A stretch of 43,918 nucleotides of DNA, taken from positions 1-43,918 of the forward strand of contig JAEKKI010000040.1 of the NCBI GenBank assembly GCA_019510485.1, given 5' to 3'. The position numbers were made by a program, and so were the translations under genes. Of the stretch, positions 8,128 to 16,434 are shown one piece after another. Source of the stretch: Catenulisporales bacterium (lineage in GTDB: Bacteria; Actinomycetota; Actinomycetes; Streptomycetales; Catenulisporaceae). Position 1 is the first letter of the stretch. Every line of letters starts with the position of its first letter. The notes beneath the pieces are model-generated. The model was not told the origin of the DNA. It did not search any database and saw only the letters and a list, made by a program, of their open reading frames with translations.

Positions 8128-8885
8128 GTGTCCAAGCGGGGGTGGCTGCTGTTCGCGGCCATGTCGGTGATCTGGGGCATTCCATATCTGCTGATCAAGG
8201 TCGCGCTGGAAGGGATGCCGGCGCCGTTCATCGTGTTCGCGCGCACCGCGATCGGGGCCGCGGTGCTGCTGCCGGTGGCGATGCGGCGCGGCCTGGTGGG
8301 GCCGGCGCTGAAGCAGTGGCGGTACATCGCGCTGTTCGCCGCGCTGGAGATCGCCGGGCCCTGGCTGCTGCTGGGCGACGCCGAGCAGCACATGACGTCC
8401 TCGCTGGCCGGGCTGCTGATCGCGGCGCCCCGATCATGGCCAACCGCCGGCTCACCGACGTGCCCACGATGGCGGTGATCTCGCTCTCGCTGACCGGCGT
8501 GGCTCTGCTCTACGCTCCGGTCGCGCTGTTCAGCCACCCCGCGCACATGCCTAAGGCCAACGCCATCGCCGCCGCCGTGGGCCTGGGCCTGGTGTGCACC
8601 GCCGCGGCGTTCCTGCTCTTCTTCGAGCTCATCGCCGAGGTCGGCCCGGCCAAGTCCTCGATGATCACCTTCGTCAACCCGGCGGTCGCCGTGGCCGGCG
8701 GCGTGGCGTTCCTCGGCGAATCGATCAAGGTCGGAGTGATCGTCGGGTTCCCGCTGGTGATGGTCGGGTTGGTGCTGTCGACGCTTCGTAAGGGCGACGA
8801 CGCGGGGACGGGTGCCGATGCGGCTGCCGTCATGGAGACGGCGCCGCTGGCGGACGCGGGAATGGCCGGACCGGCTAATCCGTGA
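8128..8885 (+). pseudogene. EamA/DMT-family transporter with an internal deletion and frameshift
   Basis: The GTG start at 8128 follows AAGGGGG, a strong ribosome binding site. Frame 1 gives the first EamA repeat (MSKRGWLLFAAMSVIWGIPY, on to SSLAGLLIAA). Around 8430-8438 the homology jumps frame and resumes at PIMANRRLTDVPTMAVISLS through the second repeat to the stop at 8885. Family members have roughly 60-70 more residues between these points, covering the end of repeat one. The lesion is therefore a deletion not divisible by three. As written it encodes no full-length drug/metabolite exporter. The 3' end overlaps the convergent SDR gene by 11 bp. Confidence 0.8.
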
Positions 8886-9621
8886 CGCGATGGACCTTGT
8901 GCTGCGCGGCCTGCGCACGAGGCCGCACGATCAGCAGGTCCACATTGACGTGCGCGGGCCGGGTCACGGCCCACCCGACGCAGTCCGCGATGTCGTCGGC
9001 GACCAGCGGCTCGGCGACGCCGGCGTAGACCGCGGCGGCCCGGGCCGCGTCGCCGCCGAAGCGGTTGAGCGCGAACTCCTCGGTCTTCACCATGCCCGGG
9101 GCGATCTCGATCACCCGGACCGGCTGGTCGAACAGCTCCAGGCGCAGCGTCTCGGCCATCACGTGCGTGCCGTGCTTCGCCGCGGTGTAGCCGCCGCCGC
9201 CTTCGTAGACGTTGTGGCCGGCGGTCGAGGACAGCATCACGATCGTGCCCGCGCCGGAGGCGATGAGCTTGGGCAGCAGCGCCTGGGTGAAATGCAGCGA
9301 TCCCAGGACGTTGACCTCGTACATCGTCCGCCAGTCCGCCGGGTCGGCGACCGCCACGTAATCCCCGCCGACCGCGCCGCCGGCGTTGTTGACCAGCACG
9401 TCGCAGGATTCGAGCCCGGCGGCGAACGCCTTCACGGCCTCGGCGTCGGTGACGTCCAGCGCCACCGCCCGCGCGGCGTCGCCGATCTCGGCGGCCAGCG
9501 CCTCCAGCCGGTCCTTGCGGCGCGCCACCAGCACGACGCTATAGCCCTCGGCCGCCAGGCGGCGCGCGGTGGCGGCGCCGATGCCGCTGCTGGCTCCGGT
9601 GACGACGGCGGTCTTGGTCAT
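8875..9621 (-). CDS. SDR-family NAD(P)-dependent oxidoreductase
   Basis: 248 residues, classical short-chain dehydrogenase. The cofactor motif TGASSGIG is at residues 9-16, with an Arg-rich segment after beta-2 (LVARRKDR) that favours NADPH. NNAG follows, then the catalytic Ser in MLSSTAG and the YTAAK Tyr/Lys pair. It resembles YdfG-like serine/3-hydroxy acid dehydrogenases. The substrate is unknown. It is divergent from the polymerase gene with 36 bp between starts. Confidence 0.88.
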   Translation of the reverse strand: MTKTAVVTGASSGIGAATARRLAAEGYSVVLVARRKDRLEALAAEIGDAARAVALDVTDAEAVKAFAAGLESCDVLVNNAGGAVGGDYVAVADPADWRTMYEVNVLGSLHFTQALLPKLIASGAGTIVMLSSTAGHNVYEGGGGYTAAKHGTHVMAETLRLELFDQPVRVIEIAPGMVKTEEFALNRFGGDAARAAAVYAGVAEPLVADDIADCVGWAVTRPAHVNVDLLIVRPRAQAAQHKVHRVTD

Positions 9622-9657
9622 GGATGTCCTTCGTTGTCGGTGCCGTCGCGGACAATC

Positions 9658-11367
9658 ATGACTGTGCAGATCGCCGCGACCTACGACCCCGAGGGTTTCA
9701 AGGATCGCGGCTTCGTTCAAGCGATCACCGAGGATGGAGACGCCGCCGGTCCGGCGCGCGCCGTCGCCGATCTGGAGGCGGAGATCGGGTCGGCGCGGGC
9801 CGAATCGCCGCGCTGGATCTGGCCTTCCACCTCTGACCTGGCCCCGGCCCTGCTCCGCCGCGGTATCCGCGTCGACCGCTGCCATGATCTCGCCCTCACC
9901 GAGGCCCTGCTGCTCGCCTACGAGGGCCGCTGCGGCGAGCCGCGTTCGCTCGGCGCCGCCTGGGCCCGCCTGCACGGCCTCGCGGTGCCCGAGGACCGCG
10001 CCGAGGGCGCCCTCGACGCTCCCGCCGAGAACCCGACCACCCAGCCCGCGCTGTTCGAACCCGACCGCTCGGGCCTGCCGCCGGACGCCGATCCGCTGCG
10101 CGCGGTCCGCGAGGTCTACGCCGATCAACTCCGCCGTGTTGCCGCCACCGCACACCCCGGCCGCTTCCGGCTGCTGGTCGCGGCCGAGTCCGCCGCCGCC
10201 CTGGCCGCCGCCGAGATGGCGCACCACGGGCTGCCCTGGCGCGCCGACGTCCACGGCGGGATCCTCGAAGAGGTTCTCGGGCCCCGGCCGCCCGACGGCT
10301 CCCCGCCCCGGGAGATGGCCGCCGCCGCTGCCGACCTCGCCGCCGCGCTCGGTGTGCGGACCCTGAATCCGGACTCCGCCCCGCAGGTCACCAAGGCTTT
10401 CGCGGACGTCGGGGTGCGGCTGCCCTCGCTGCGCCGCTGGGAGCTCAAGGAGGTCGACCACCCGGCGATCCCGTTGTTGCTGAAGTACAAGGAGCTCTCG
10501 CGGCTGTACTCGTTCAACGGCTGGGTGTGGCGCGACACCTGGGTCGTCGACGGCCGGTTCCGTCCGGAGTACACCGTCGGCGGCGTCGTCACCGGACGCT
10601 GGGCGGCGCGCGGCGGTGGCGCCTTGCAGATTGCGCGCAGATTGCGCAAAGCCGTCATCGCCGATCCCGGCTGGATGTTCGTGGCCGCCGACGCCGCGCA
10701 GTTGGAGCCGCGCATCCTGGCGGCGCTGGCGCGGGACGAGGGCATGGCCGAGGCGACGCAGAGCGATGACATGTACACCGCGCTGGCCGACGTCTTCGAG
10801 GGCTCACGGGCCCAGGCCAAGATCGGCCTGCTCGGCGCCATGTACGGCCAGACCGGCGGCGGCGCCGCCGCCCCGCTGGCGCTGATGCGGCGGCGGTTCC
10901 CGAAGGCCACGGCCCTGCTCGACGATGCCGCGCGCGAGGGCGAGCGCGGGCGGCTGGTGCGCTCGCACCTGGGACGTACGTGCCCGCCGCCGTCGCAGCG
11001 CTGGCAGGCCGCGATCGCCGGGGATGCCGAGGCCGACGCCGCCGACGACAGCAACCGCCGCTCCGGACAGGTGGCCCGGGCCCGGGGCCGCTTCACCCGG
11101 AACTTCGTCATCCAGGCCACCGCCGCGGAGTGGGCCGAGGTGCTGCTGGCCTTGCTCCGGCAGCGGTTGCGCGAGCTGGACGGCCCGGAGTTGGTCTTCT
11201 TCCAGCACGACGAAGTCCTCGTGCACACTCCCGGCGAACACGCCTCGGCGGTGGCGGAAATGATCGGGGAGTGCGCCGCGCGCGCCGGCCGGCTCATGTT
11301 CGGCTCGAGTCCGGTGCGTTTCCCGATGAGCGTCCACTCGGTCGAGTGTTACGGCGATGCCAAGTAA
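9658..11367 (+). CDS. family A DNA polymerase lacking a 5' nuclease (actinobacterial 'bifunctional 3'-5' exonuclease/polymerase')
   Basis: 569 residues. The C-terminal half is a Pol I palm/fingers. Motif A is DAAQLEPR with catalytic Asp345 and the conserved Gln and Glu. Motif B runs from Arg384 and Lys388 to Tyr396 (AKIGLLGAMYG). Motif C is QHDEVL (His517, Asp518, Glu519). The N-terminal 200 residues sit where a proofreading domain would be, but I see no FDTE-type DEDD motif. No 5'-3' nuclease domain is present. This is an accessory polymerase found in many actinomycetes beside the main PolA, probably for repair synthesis. The motif A DYSQIELR consensus is changed to DAAQLEPR. Confidence 0.85.
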   Translation: MTVQIAATYDPEGFKDRGFVQAITEDGDAAGPARAVADLEAEIGSARAESPRWIWPSTSDLAPALLRRGIRVDRCHDLALTEALLLAYEGRCGEPRSLGAAWARLHGLAVPEDRAEGALDAPAENPTTQPALFEPDRSGLPPDADPLRAVREVYADQLRRVAATAHPGRFRLLVAAESAAALAAAEMAHHGLPWRADVHGGILEEVLGPRPPDGSPPREMAAAAADLAAALGVRTLNPDSAPQVTKAFADVGVRLPSLRRWELKEVDHPAIPLLLKYKELSRLYSFNGWVWRDTWVVDGRFRPEYTVGGVVTGRWAARGGGALQIARRLRKAVIADPGWMFVAADAAQLEPRILAALARDEGMAEATQSDDMYTALADVFEGSRAQAKIGLLGAMYGQTGGGAAAPLALMRRRFPKATALLDDAAREGERGRLVRSHLGRTCPPPSQRWQAAIAGDAEADAADDSNRRSGQVARARGRFTRNFVIQATAAEWAEVLLALLRQRLRELDGPELVFFQHDEVLVHTPGEHASAVAEMIGECAARAGRLMFGSSPVRFPMSVHSVECYGDAK

Positions 11368-11403
11368 GGGGACGGACGATCACAAGTGGGTATAGCCTTG
11401 GGC

Positions 11404-11961
11404 ATGCGCGACATCGTTGAAGTGGAAGAGGTCGTCCTGCTCGCCGAGGACGGCACGCCGATCGGCACCGCTCCCAAGGCCGAGGTACACACCGAGCGGA
11501 CCCCGCTCCACCTGGCGTTCTCCTGCTACGTCTTCGATGACGAGCACCGCCTGCTGGTAACCCGCCGCGCCGAATCGAAACGCACCTGGCCGGGTGTGTG
11601 GACCAACTCCGCGTGCGGCCATCCGGCTCCTGGCGAGGAGGTCGCGGACGCCGTGCTCCGCCGGCTGGACACCGAGCTCGGGCTGAGCGTGGAGCGCGTC
11701 TGGCCGATCCTGCCCGACTTCCGCTACCGAGCCGTGATGCCGAACGGCGTGGTGGAGAACGAGGTCTGCCCGGTGTTCCGGGCGAGCGTGCCGACCGGGA
11801 CCGAGCCGTCCCCGGCCGCCGACGAGGTCGCCGAATACGTCTGGATGCCCTGGACGGACTTCTCTTTCCGGGTGCTCTCAGGGCGTTTCGACGTATCGCC
11901 GTGGTGCCGATTGCAGGTCGAACAACTCACTGAGCGCGATTTCGGCACGTGGATGTACTGA
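11404..11961 (+). CDS. idi: isopentenyl-diphosphate delta-isomerase, type I
   Basis: 185 residues, Nudix-fold IDI-1. The catalytic Cys71 sits in TNSACGHP and the catalytic/metal glutamates in VENEVCPVF (Glu118, Glu120). Histidines 29, 36 and 73 fit the metal site, and WMPW lies near the end. It interconverts IPP and DMAPP for isoprenoid synthesis. An in-frame GTG at 11386 is possible, but the ATG at 11404 starts where family members start. A TATAGCCT element 5-7 nt upstream suggests a leaderless message. Confidence 0.94.
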   Translation: MRDIVEVEEVVLLAEDGTPIGTAPKAEVHTERTPLHLAFSCYVFDDEHRLLVTRRAESKRTWPGVWTNSACGHPAPGEEVADAVLRRLDTELGLSVERVWPILPDFRYRAVMPNGVVENEVCPVFRASVPTGTEPSPAADEVAEYVWMPWTDFSFRVLSGRFDVSPWCRLQVEQLTERDFGTWMY

Positions 11962-12117
11962 CGGCCGCTTGGCGATCGGTAAATCGCACAAGGGCTTGTT
12001 CGATCCGTGTGAAGTCGGGCATCATTGCGCGGTGCCCGAACCCATCGCGTGGTCGCGGGATACGCGCAGAGTATCCGCGCTGTCCCACCCCCTGCCCCAC
12101 GCCGCCCCCCGTTCGCC

Positions 12118-13110
12118 ATGAGCGCCGACTTCAAACCCGTCATGCATCCGGCGGGATTCGACGAGGCGCTCGCCCGGATCCTGGGGGAGGTCCGGACCGG
12201 CCACTACTTCTCGATGGCCGAACTCCTGGCGGCGCCTGGCCAGGACAAACAGCTGCGATGCTCGCGCACCGCCCTGCTGGCCCAGGTCGCGGCCGGCTCC
12301 AACGCCGTCGACCAGTGGGTCGTCGAGCGCCCGCGGGACCCGATCGCGATCACCATGGCCGCCCGGGTGGCCGTGGAGCGAGCGTGCCGGGCCGCGGCCA
12401 ACAACGCGCCGCAGGCGCAGTCTCTCGGCCATCGCGCCGCGGAGTTGTGCGCTGAGGCCGCGTCCCTGACACCCGGCGATCCCGTGCCCTACATCGGGCG
12501 GCTGGCGCTGGCCACGGGCTTCGACGAACGCATCGACGGCCCGGCGTCCTGTCCGGTGCCGGGGCCCTGGCACGCGTTCCGCGACCTGTGGCGCGTGGAC
12601 CCGGCGAACCGCGAGGGCTGCCACCGCATGCTCTCCGCCGTCGGGAACGGCGCCGCGCCCAGTCCGGCCGACGCGCAGCTGTTCGCCGCCAGCATCGTCG
12701 GCAGCGTCGGGTTGAGCAGCCTGTCGCCGTTGCAGTTGCTGCCGTTGTACGCCCTCGTCGTCGCCTACGAATACCGCAAGGCCCAGCGCGACACCCTGGC
12801 GCACCTGATGTGGAGCACCGACGCCGCGCGCGCCGAGATGGCCCGCGGCTGGAGCTGGTTCACCAACAGCAGCAAGGAGGACTGGCTGGTCGTGGACCTT
12901 TCGCATTTGGCGCACGCGCTGGTCGCGGGGGGCCGCTCCGACCTCGCCGCCGACGTGTTCCACGCGCTCGGGCCCTATGGCGCGACCAAGCCGTGGGCCT
13001 CGGTGTCGTCGACCGGCGATGCCGTGGAGGAGTTCGTGCGGGCCCGCTCGACCGCGCTGTCGGCGGCGCGGCGCAGGGACTCGCAGGGGCGTCCGCGCGG
13101 GGCTCCGTAG
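12118..13110 (+). CDS. hypothetical protein, alpha-helical
   Basis: 330 residues from the ATG at 12118; an in-frame TTG at 12025 would add 31 low-complexity residues. I do not recognise the family. The sequence looks soluble and mostly helical, without signal peptide or membrane segments. A segment HAFRDLWRVDPANREGCHRM resembles the repeat units of tetratricopeptide-like proteins. Coding bias is strong throughout. It stands alone between idi and the permease, and an imperfect dyad at about 12055-12080 lies upstream of the chosen start. Confidence 0.65.
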   Translation: MSADFKPVMHPAGFDEALARILGEVRTGHYFSMAELLAAPGQDKQLRCSRTALLAQVAAGSNAVDQWVVERPRDPIAITMAARVAVERACRAAANNAPQAQSLGHRAAELCAEAASLTPGDPVPYIGRLALATGFDERIDGPASCPVPGPWHAFRDLWRVDPANREGCHRMLSAVGNGAAPSPADAQLFAASIVGSVGLSSLSPLQLLPLYALVVAYEYRKAQRDTLAHLMWSTDAARAEMARGWSWFTNSSKEDWLVVDLSHLAHALVAGGRSDLAADVFHALGPYGATKPWASVSSTGDAVEEFVRARSTALSAARRRDSQGRPRGAP

Positions 13111-13126
13111 ACGCATAGTGGCGAAT

Positions 13127-13186
13127 GTTGTCCTAACCGTTGCGTGATCCATCTGGTCTTAGTCGCAGTTGTCTGTTGCAGTTGTC
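13127..13186 (+). repeat. GTTGTC repeats upstream of the permease
   Basis: GCAGTTGTC occurs twice 13 bp apart (13165-13173 and 13178-13186), and a third GTTGTC lies at 13127-13132. They lie 90-150 bp upstream of the permease start, in its probable promoter region. They could be a tandem binding site; no regulator is assigned. Confidence 0.35.
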
Positions 13187-13278
13187 CTTTCGTATTTGGT
13201 CGGCACCACAGCACGACCATCTCGTCCACCCCCCATCGGGCCCCGGCACGGGCCCTGTAGAGAACCGGAAACGACTCC

Positions 13279-14826
13279 ATGTCGATGACTGAAAGCTCGA
13301 CCGATCCCACCTGGAGCGATGCCGACTCCGCCGACGCCGCGCAGCTGCGCGCGATCGGCTATGAGCCGGTGCTCGCGCGCCGGATGTCGGGGTTCGGCAA
13401 CTTCGCGATCAGCTTCTCCATCATCTCCATCCTGTCCGGCTGCATGACCCTGTTCGGCTTCGGCATGATCACCGGCGGGCCCCGGGTCATGGTCTGGGGC
13501 TGGGTCGGCGTCACGCTCGCCGTCCTGCTCATCGGCCTGAGCCTGGCGGAGGTCACCAGCGCCTACCCGACCTCCGGCGCGCTGTTCTTCATGGCCCACC
13601 GGCTCGGCGGCAAGGGCTGGGGGTGGACCACCGGCTGGCTGAACCTGCTCGGGCTGTTCGGCATCATCGCGGGCATCGACTACGGCGCCTCGGAGTTCAT
13701 CGGGGCGTTCACCGGCATGGCGTTCGGCTTCACGCCCGACAAGTGGGGGCTGATAGCCATCTTCGCCGGCGTGCTGTTGCTGCACGGCCTGCTGAACACC
13801 GCCGGCGTGCGGGTGCTGGACCTGTTCAACCGGGTCAGCGTGTGGTGGCACCTGCTGGGTGTGGCGTTCATCGTCGCGGTGCTGTTCCTGGTTCCCGCGC
13901 ATCACCAGAGTGCGTCCTTCGTGTTCACGCACTACGCCAACGGCACCGGGTTCAAGAGCGCGATCTACGTCAGCGCCATCGGTCTGCTGCTCACCGGCTA
14001 CACCCTGACCGGCTATGACGCCTCGGCTCACATGTCGGAGGAGACCACGCAGGCCTCGGTGCTGGCGCCGAAGGCGATCGTGCGGTCCATCTGGGTGTCG
14101 GGGGTCGCCGGCCTGGTCCTGATCATCGCGTTCCTGTTCTCGATCCAGGGCGATGCGGAGCAGTACGCGACCGAGGCCGCCGGCTCGGGTTACGGCGGTA
14201 CCGTCACCGCGCCGTCGCTCATCATGATCGACGCGCTGGGCCAGCACTGGGCTGAGGTGCTGACGCTGGTCATCATCGTCGCGCAGCTGTGCTGCGGGCT
14301 GGCCGCTGTCGGCTCCACCGCGCGTATGGTGTTCGCGTTCTCCCGCGACGGCGCGCTGCCCGGCTCCCCGACCTGGCGCAAGGTGAACAAGCGTGCGGTG
14401 CCGACCAACGCGATGTGGCTGGCGGTGGTGGTCGCGTTCATCCTGGCGCTGCCGTCGCTGTGGACGATTCAGGCCTACGCCGCGGTGACCGCGATCGGCA
14501 CCATCGGCCTGGCCCCGGCCTACGTGATCCCCGGCTTCCTGCGGGCCCGGCAGGGCAAGAGCTTCCAGAAGGGCGTCTGGAACCTGGGCAAGTGGGGTCC
14601 GGTCATCGGTTACGCCGCCTCGGTGTGGGTGGTCATCGAGGTCATCCTGTTCTGCCTGCCGCAGGGCTCGCCGGTCACCGCGCTCAGCTTCAACTACGCG
14701 CCCATCGCCTTGGTCGCGGCGCTGGCGCTGTCCGGGGTGTGGTGGCTGGCGCGCGGCCGGGCTTCGTACGCGCCGCCGGCGGGTTCGGTCGAGGCGGAGC
14801 AGTTCGCTGATCTGGACGTGATCTGA
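13279..14826 (+). CDS. amino acid permease, APC superfamily
   Basis: 515 residues, twelve predicted membrane helices. The N-terminal ARRMSGFGNFAISFSIISI and EVTSAYPTSGALFFM match the AAT/BAT subgroup of amino acid/choline/GABA permeases. The consensus TGYDASAHMSEET of helix 6 and STARMVFAFSRDGALPGS follow. It imports an amino acid by proton or cation symport. It is followed by a terminator and, 120 bp on, by the hydroxyproline-type operon in the same direction. It is a candidate importer for that pathway, which is inference from position only. Confidence 0.9.
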   Translation: MSMTESSTDPTWSDADSADAAQLRAIGYEPVLARRMSGFGNFAISFSIISILSGCMTLFGFGMITGGPRVMVWGWVGVTLAVLLIGLSLAEVTSAYPTSGALFFMAHRLGGKGWGWTTGWLNLLGLFGIIAGIDYGASEFIGAFTGMAFGFTPDKWGLIAIFAGVLLLHGLLNTAGVRVLDLFNRVSVWWHLLGVAFIVAVLFLVPAHHQSASFVFTHYANGTGFKSAIYVSAIGLLLTGYTLTGYDASAHMSEETTQASVLAPKAIVRSIWVSGVAGLVLIIAFLFSIQGDAEQYATEAAGSGYGGTVTAPSLIMIDALGQHWAEVLTLVIIVAQLCCGLAAVGSTARMVFAFSRDGALPGSPTWRKVNKRAVPTNAMWLAVVVAFILALPSLWTIQAYAAVTAIGTIGLAPAYVIPGFLRARQGKSFQKGVWNLGKWGPVIGYAASVWVVIEVILFCLPQGSPVTALSFNYAPIALVAALALSGVWWLARGRASYAPPAGSVEAEQFADLDVI

Positions 14827-14860
14827 GCTCGATGTGATCTGAGCGTTTTCGCTCCATCAG

Positions 14861-14894
14861 GCGGCGCGTCCCGGCACGGTCCGGGGCGCGCCGC
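14861..14894 (+). terminator. hairpin terminator after the permease
   Basis: The arms are GCGGCGCG-T-CCCGG and CCGGG-G-CGCGCCGC with a 6-nt loop, giving 8 + 5 bp around one mismatch. No U-run follows, as is common in actinomycetes. It separates the permease from the downstream catabolic operon. Confidence 0.65.
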
Positions 14895-14947
14895 TTCACT
14901 GTGTCCAGCGGTGGCGGGAAGATCGGGACATGTGACATAGTACTGTC

Positions 14948-16117
14948 GTGAGCGCTGCTGGGGTCGCTGCCGGGCGCCCGGACGTCGTGGTCATCGGCGC
15001 GGGTGTGATCGGCGCCGCCTGTGCGCTGTATGCGGCGCGTGCGGGATTCACGGTGACTGTTGTCGACAGCGGGCCGGTCGCCGGTGGAACCTCTGGCGCG
15101 GGCGAGGGCAATCTGCTGGTGTCGGACAAGGAGCCGGGGCCGGAGCTCGAACTGGCGATGCGGTCGCAGGAATTGTGGCGGTTGTTGGCGGCGGAGGGTT
15201 TGGGGGAGGGCTTCGAGTACGAGGCCAAGGGTGGTTTGGTTGTCGCCGCTACGGCCTCGGACTTCTCCGCGCTGCGTGCTTTTGCTGCTGCTCAGGAGGC
15301 TGCGGGCGTCATCGCGGATGAAGTGGCCGCAGACTCCCTGGCAGAGTTCGAACCGTATTTGGCTCAGGGGTTCGCGGGCGGGTTCTGGTATCCGCAGGAT
15401 GCTCAGGTGATGCCCGCGTTGGCGACGGCGCGGATGTTGCAGGCGTCGGGGGCTGAGTTGTTTCTGGGTTCGGCGGTCACCGGCCTGCTGACTTCCGGTG
15501 ACGGTGCGGTCCGGGGAGTGAGGACGACGCGGGGTGAGATCCCGGCGCGGTACGTGGTCAACGCTGCGGGGCTGTGGAGTGCGGCGATTGCTGCGATGGC
15601 CGGCTCGGCGTTGCCGGTGCAGCCGCGTCGCGGGTTCGTGCTGGTGACGGAGCCGTTGCCGGCTTTGATTCGGCACAAGGTGTATTCGGCGGCGTACGTC
15701 TCCGACGTAGCCAGCTCCGATGCCGCGTTGCAGTCTTCCGCGGTGGTCGAGGGGACACCGTCGGGGCCGGTGCTGATCGGTGCCAGCCGGGAGCGGGTCG
15801 GCCTGGATCGGACGCCGTCGTATGAGGCTTTGCAGCGGTTGGCGGCTCAGGCTGTGGAGATGTTCCCGTTTCTAGAGCGGATCGATGTTCAGCGCTATTA
15901 CTGCGGCTTCCGGCCGTACCTGCCGGACCACCTGCCCGCGATCGGACCCGACGCCCGTATCGCGGGACTCTTTCACGCCTGCGGCCACGAGGGCGCCGGC
16001 ATCGGCCTGGCACCGGCCACCGGCGAGCTGATCGCGGCGCTGCTGGTGGGGGAGAAGCCGCAGGTGGATGCCGAGCCGTTCCGCCCGGCCCGATTCGAGG
16101 AGGTGGAGGCGGCGTGA
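14948..16117 (+). CDS. FAD-dependent D-amino acid (probable D-hydroxyproline) dehydrogenase, catalytic subunit
   Basis: 389 residues, DAO/GlpD-type flavoprotein. The Rossmann motif VVVIGAGVIGAACAL is at residues 13-27, followed by GGTSGAGEGNLLVSDKE. The C-terminal FAD segment is YYCGFRPYLPDHLPAIG then ACGHEGAGIGLAPATG. It starts at a GTG with CATAGT 6 nt upstream (probably leaderless). It overlaps the next gene by GTGA, so translation is coupled to the small [2Fe-2S] protein and the second flavoprotein. This trio matches heteromeric D-hydroxyproline dehydrogenases of the HcnABC/octopine oxidase type. The product would be 1-pyrroline-4-hydroxy-2-carboxylate, consistent with the two genes that follow. 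Confidence 0.82.
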   Translation: MSAAGVAAGRPDVVVIGAGVIGAACALYAARAGFTVTVVDSGPVAGGTSGAGEGNLLVSDKEPGPELELAMRSQELWRLLAAEGLGEGFEYEAKGGLVVAATASDFSALRAFAAAQEAAGVIADEVAADSLAEFEPYLAQGFAGGFWYPQDAQVMPALATARMLQASGAELFLGSAVTGLLTSGDGAVRGVRTTRGEIPARYVVNAAGLWSAAIAAMAGSALPVQPRRGFVLVTEPLPALIRHKVYSAAYVSDVASSDAALQSSAVVEGTPSGPVLIGASRERVGLDRTPSYEALQRLAAQAVEMFPFLERIDVQRYYCGFRPYLPDHLPAIGPDARIAGLFHACGHEGAGIGLAPATGELIAALLVGEKPQVDAEPFRPARFEEVEAA

Positions 16118-16434
16118 GTGTGGAGTTCAGCTTCGACGACCGCTCGATGACGGCCCACCCCGGTCAGAGCGTTGGCGCGGCGCTGCTGGCCAACGGCGTG
16201 CGGTCGTGGCGGACGACGCGCTTCGGCGGGAGGCCGCGGGGACTGTTCTGCGGTATCGGTGTGTGCTTCGACTGCTTGGTGACGGTGAACGGTGAGCCGA
16301 ATGTGCGGGCTTGCCTCGCGGCGGTCGCCGATGGGGATGTGGTGAGCACGCAGGTCGGCGACGGGCACGTGGCCTCGGCGACTGAACGCGGCGCTGATCT
16401 GACGAGCGATGGCCGCGGTGATGAGCGTGACTGA
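16114..16434 (+). CDS. [2Fe-2S]-binding small subunit of amino acid dehydrogenase
   Basis: 106 residues with a plant-type ferredoxin cluster pattern: Cys46, Cys51 and Cys54 in FCGIGVCFDC, and Cys67 in VRACL. It is the HcnA-like gamma subunit that passes electrons between the two flavoproteins. The GTG start overlaps the previous stop and its own end overlaps the next gene, so the three subunits are translationally coupled. Confidence 0.85.
   Translation: MSVEFSFDDRSMTAHPGQSVGAALLANGVRSWRTTRFGGRPRGLFCGIGVCFDCLVTVNGEPNVRACLAAVADGDVVSTQVGDGHVASATERGADLTSDGRGDERD

Noticed and set aside
12055..12080. Imperfect dyad (GGATAC...GTATCC) upstream of the hypothetical gene
   Set aside because: Only six paired bases are certain and it lies within a possible N-terminal extension of that gene.
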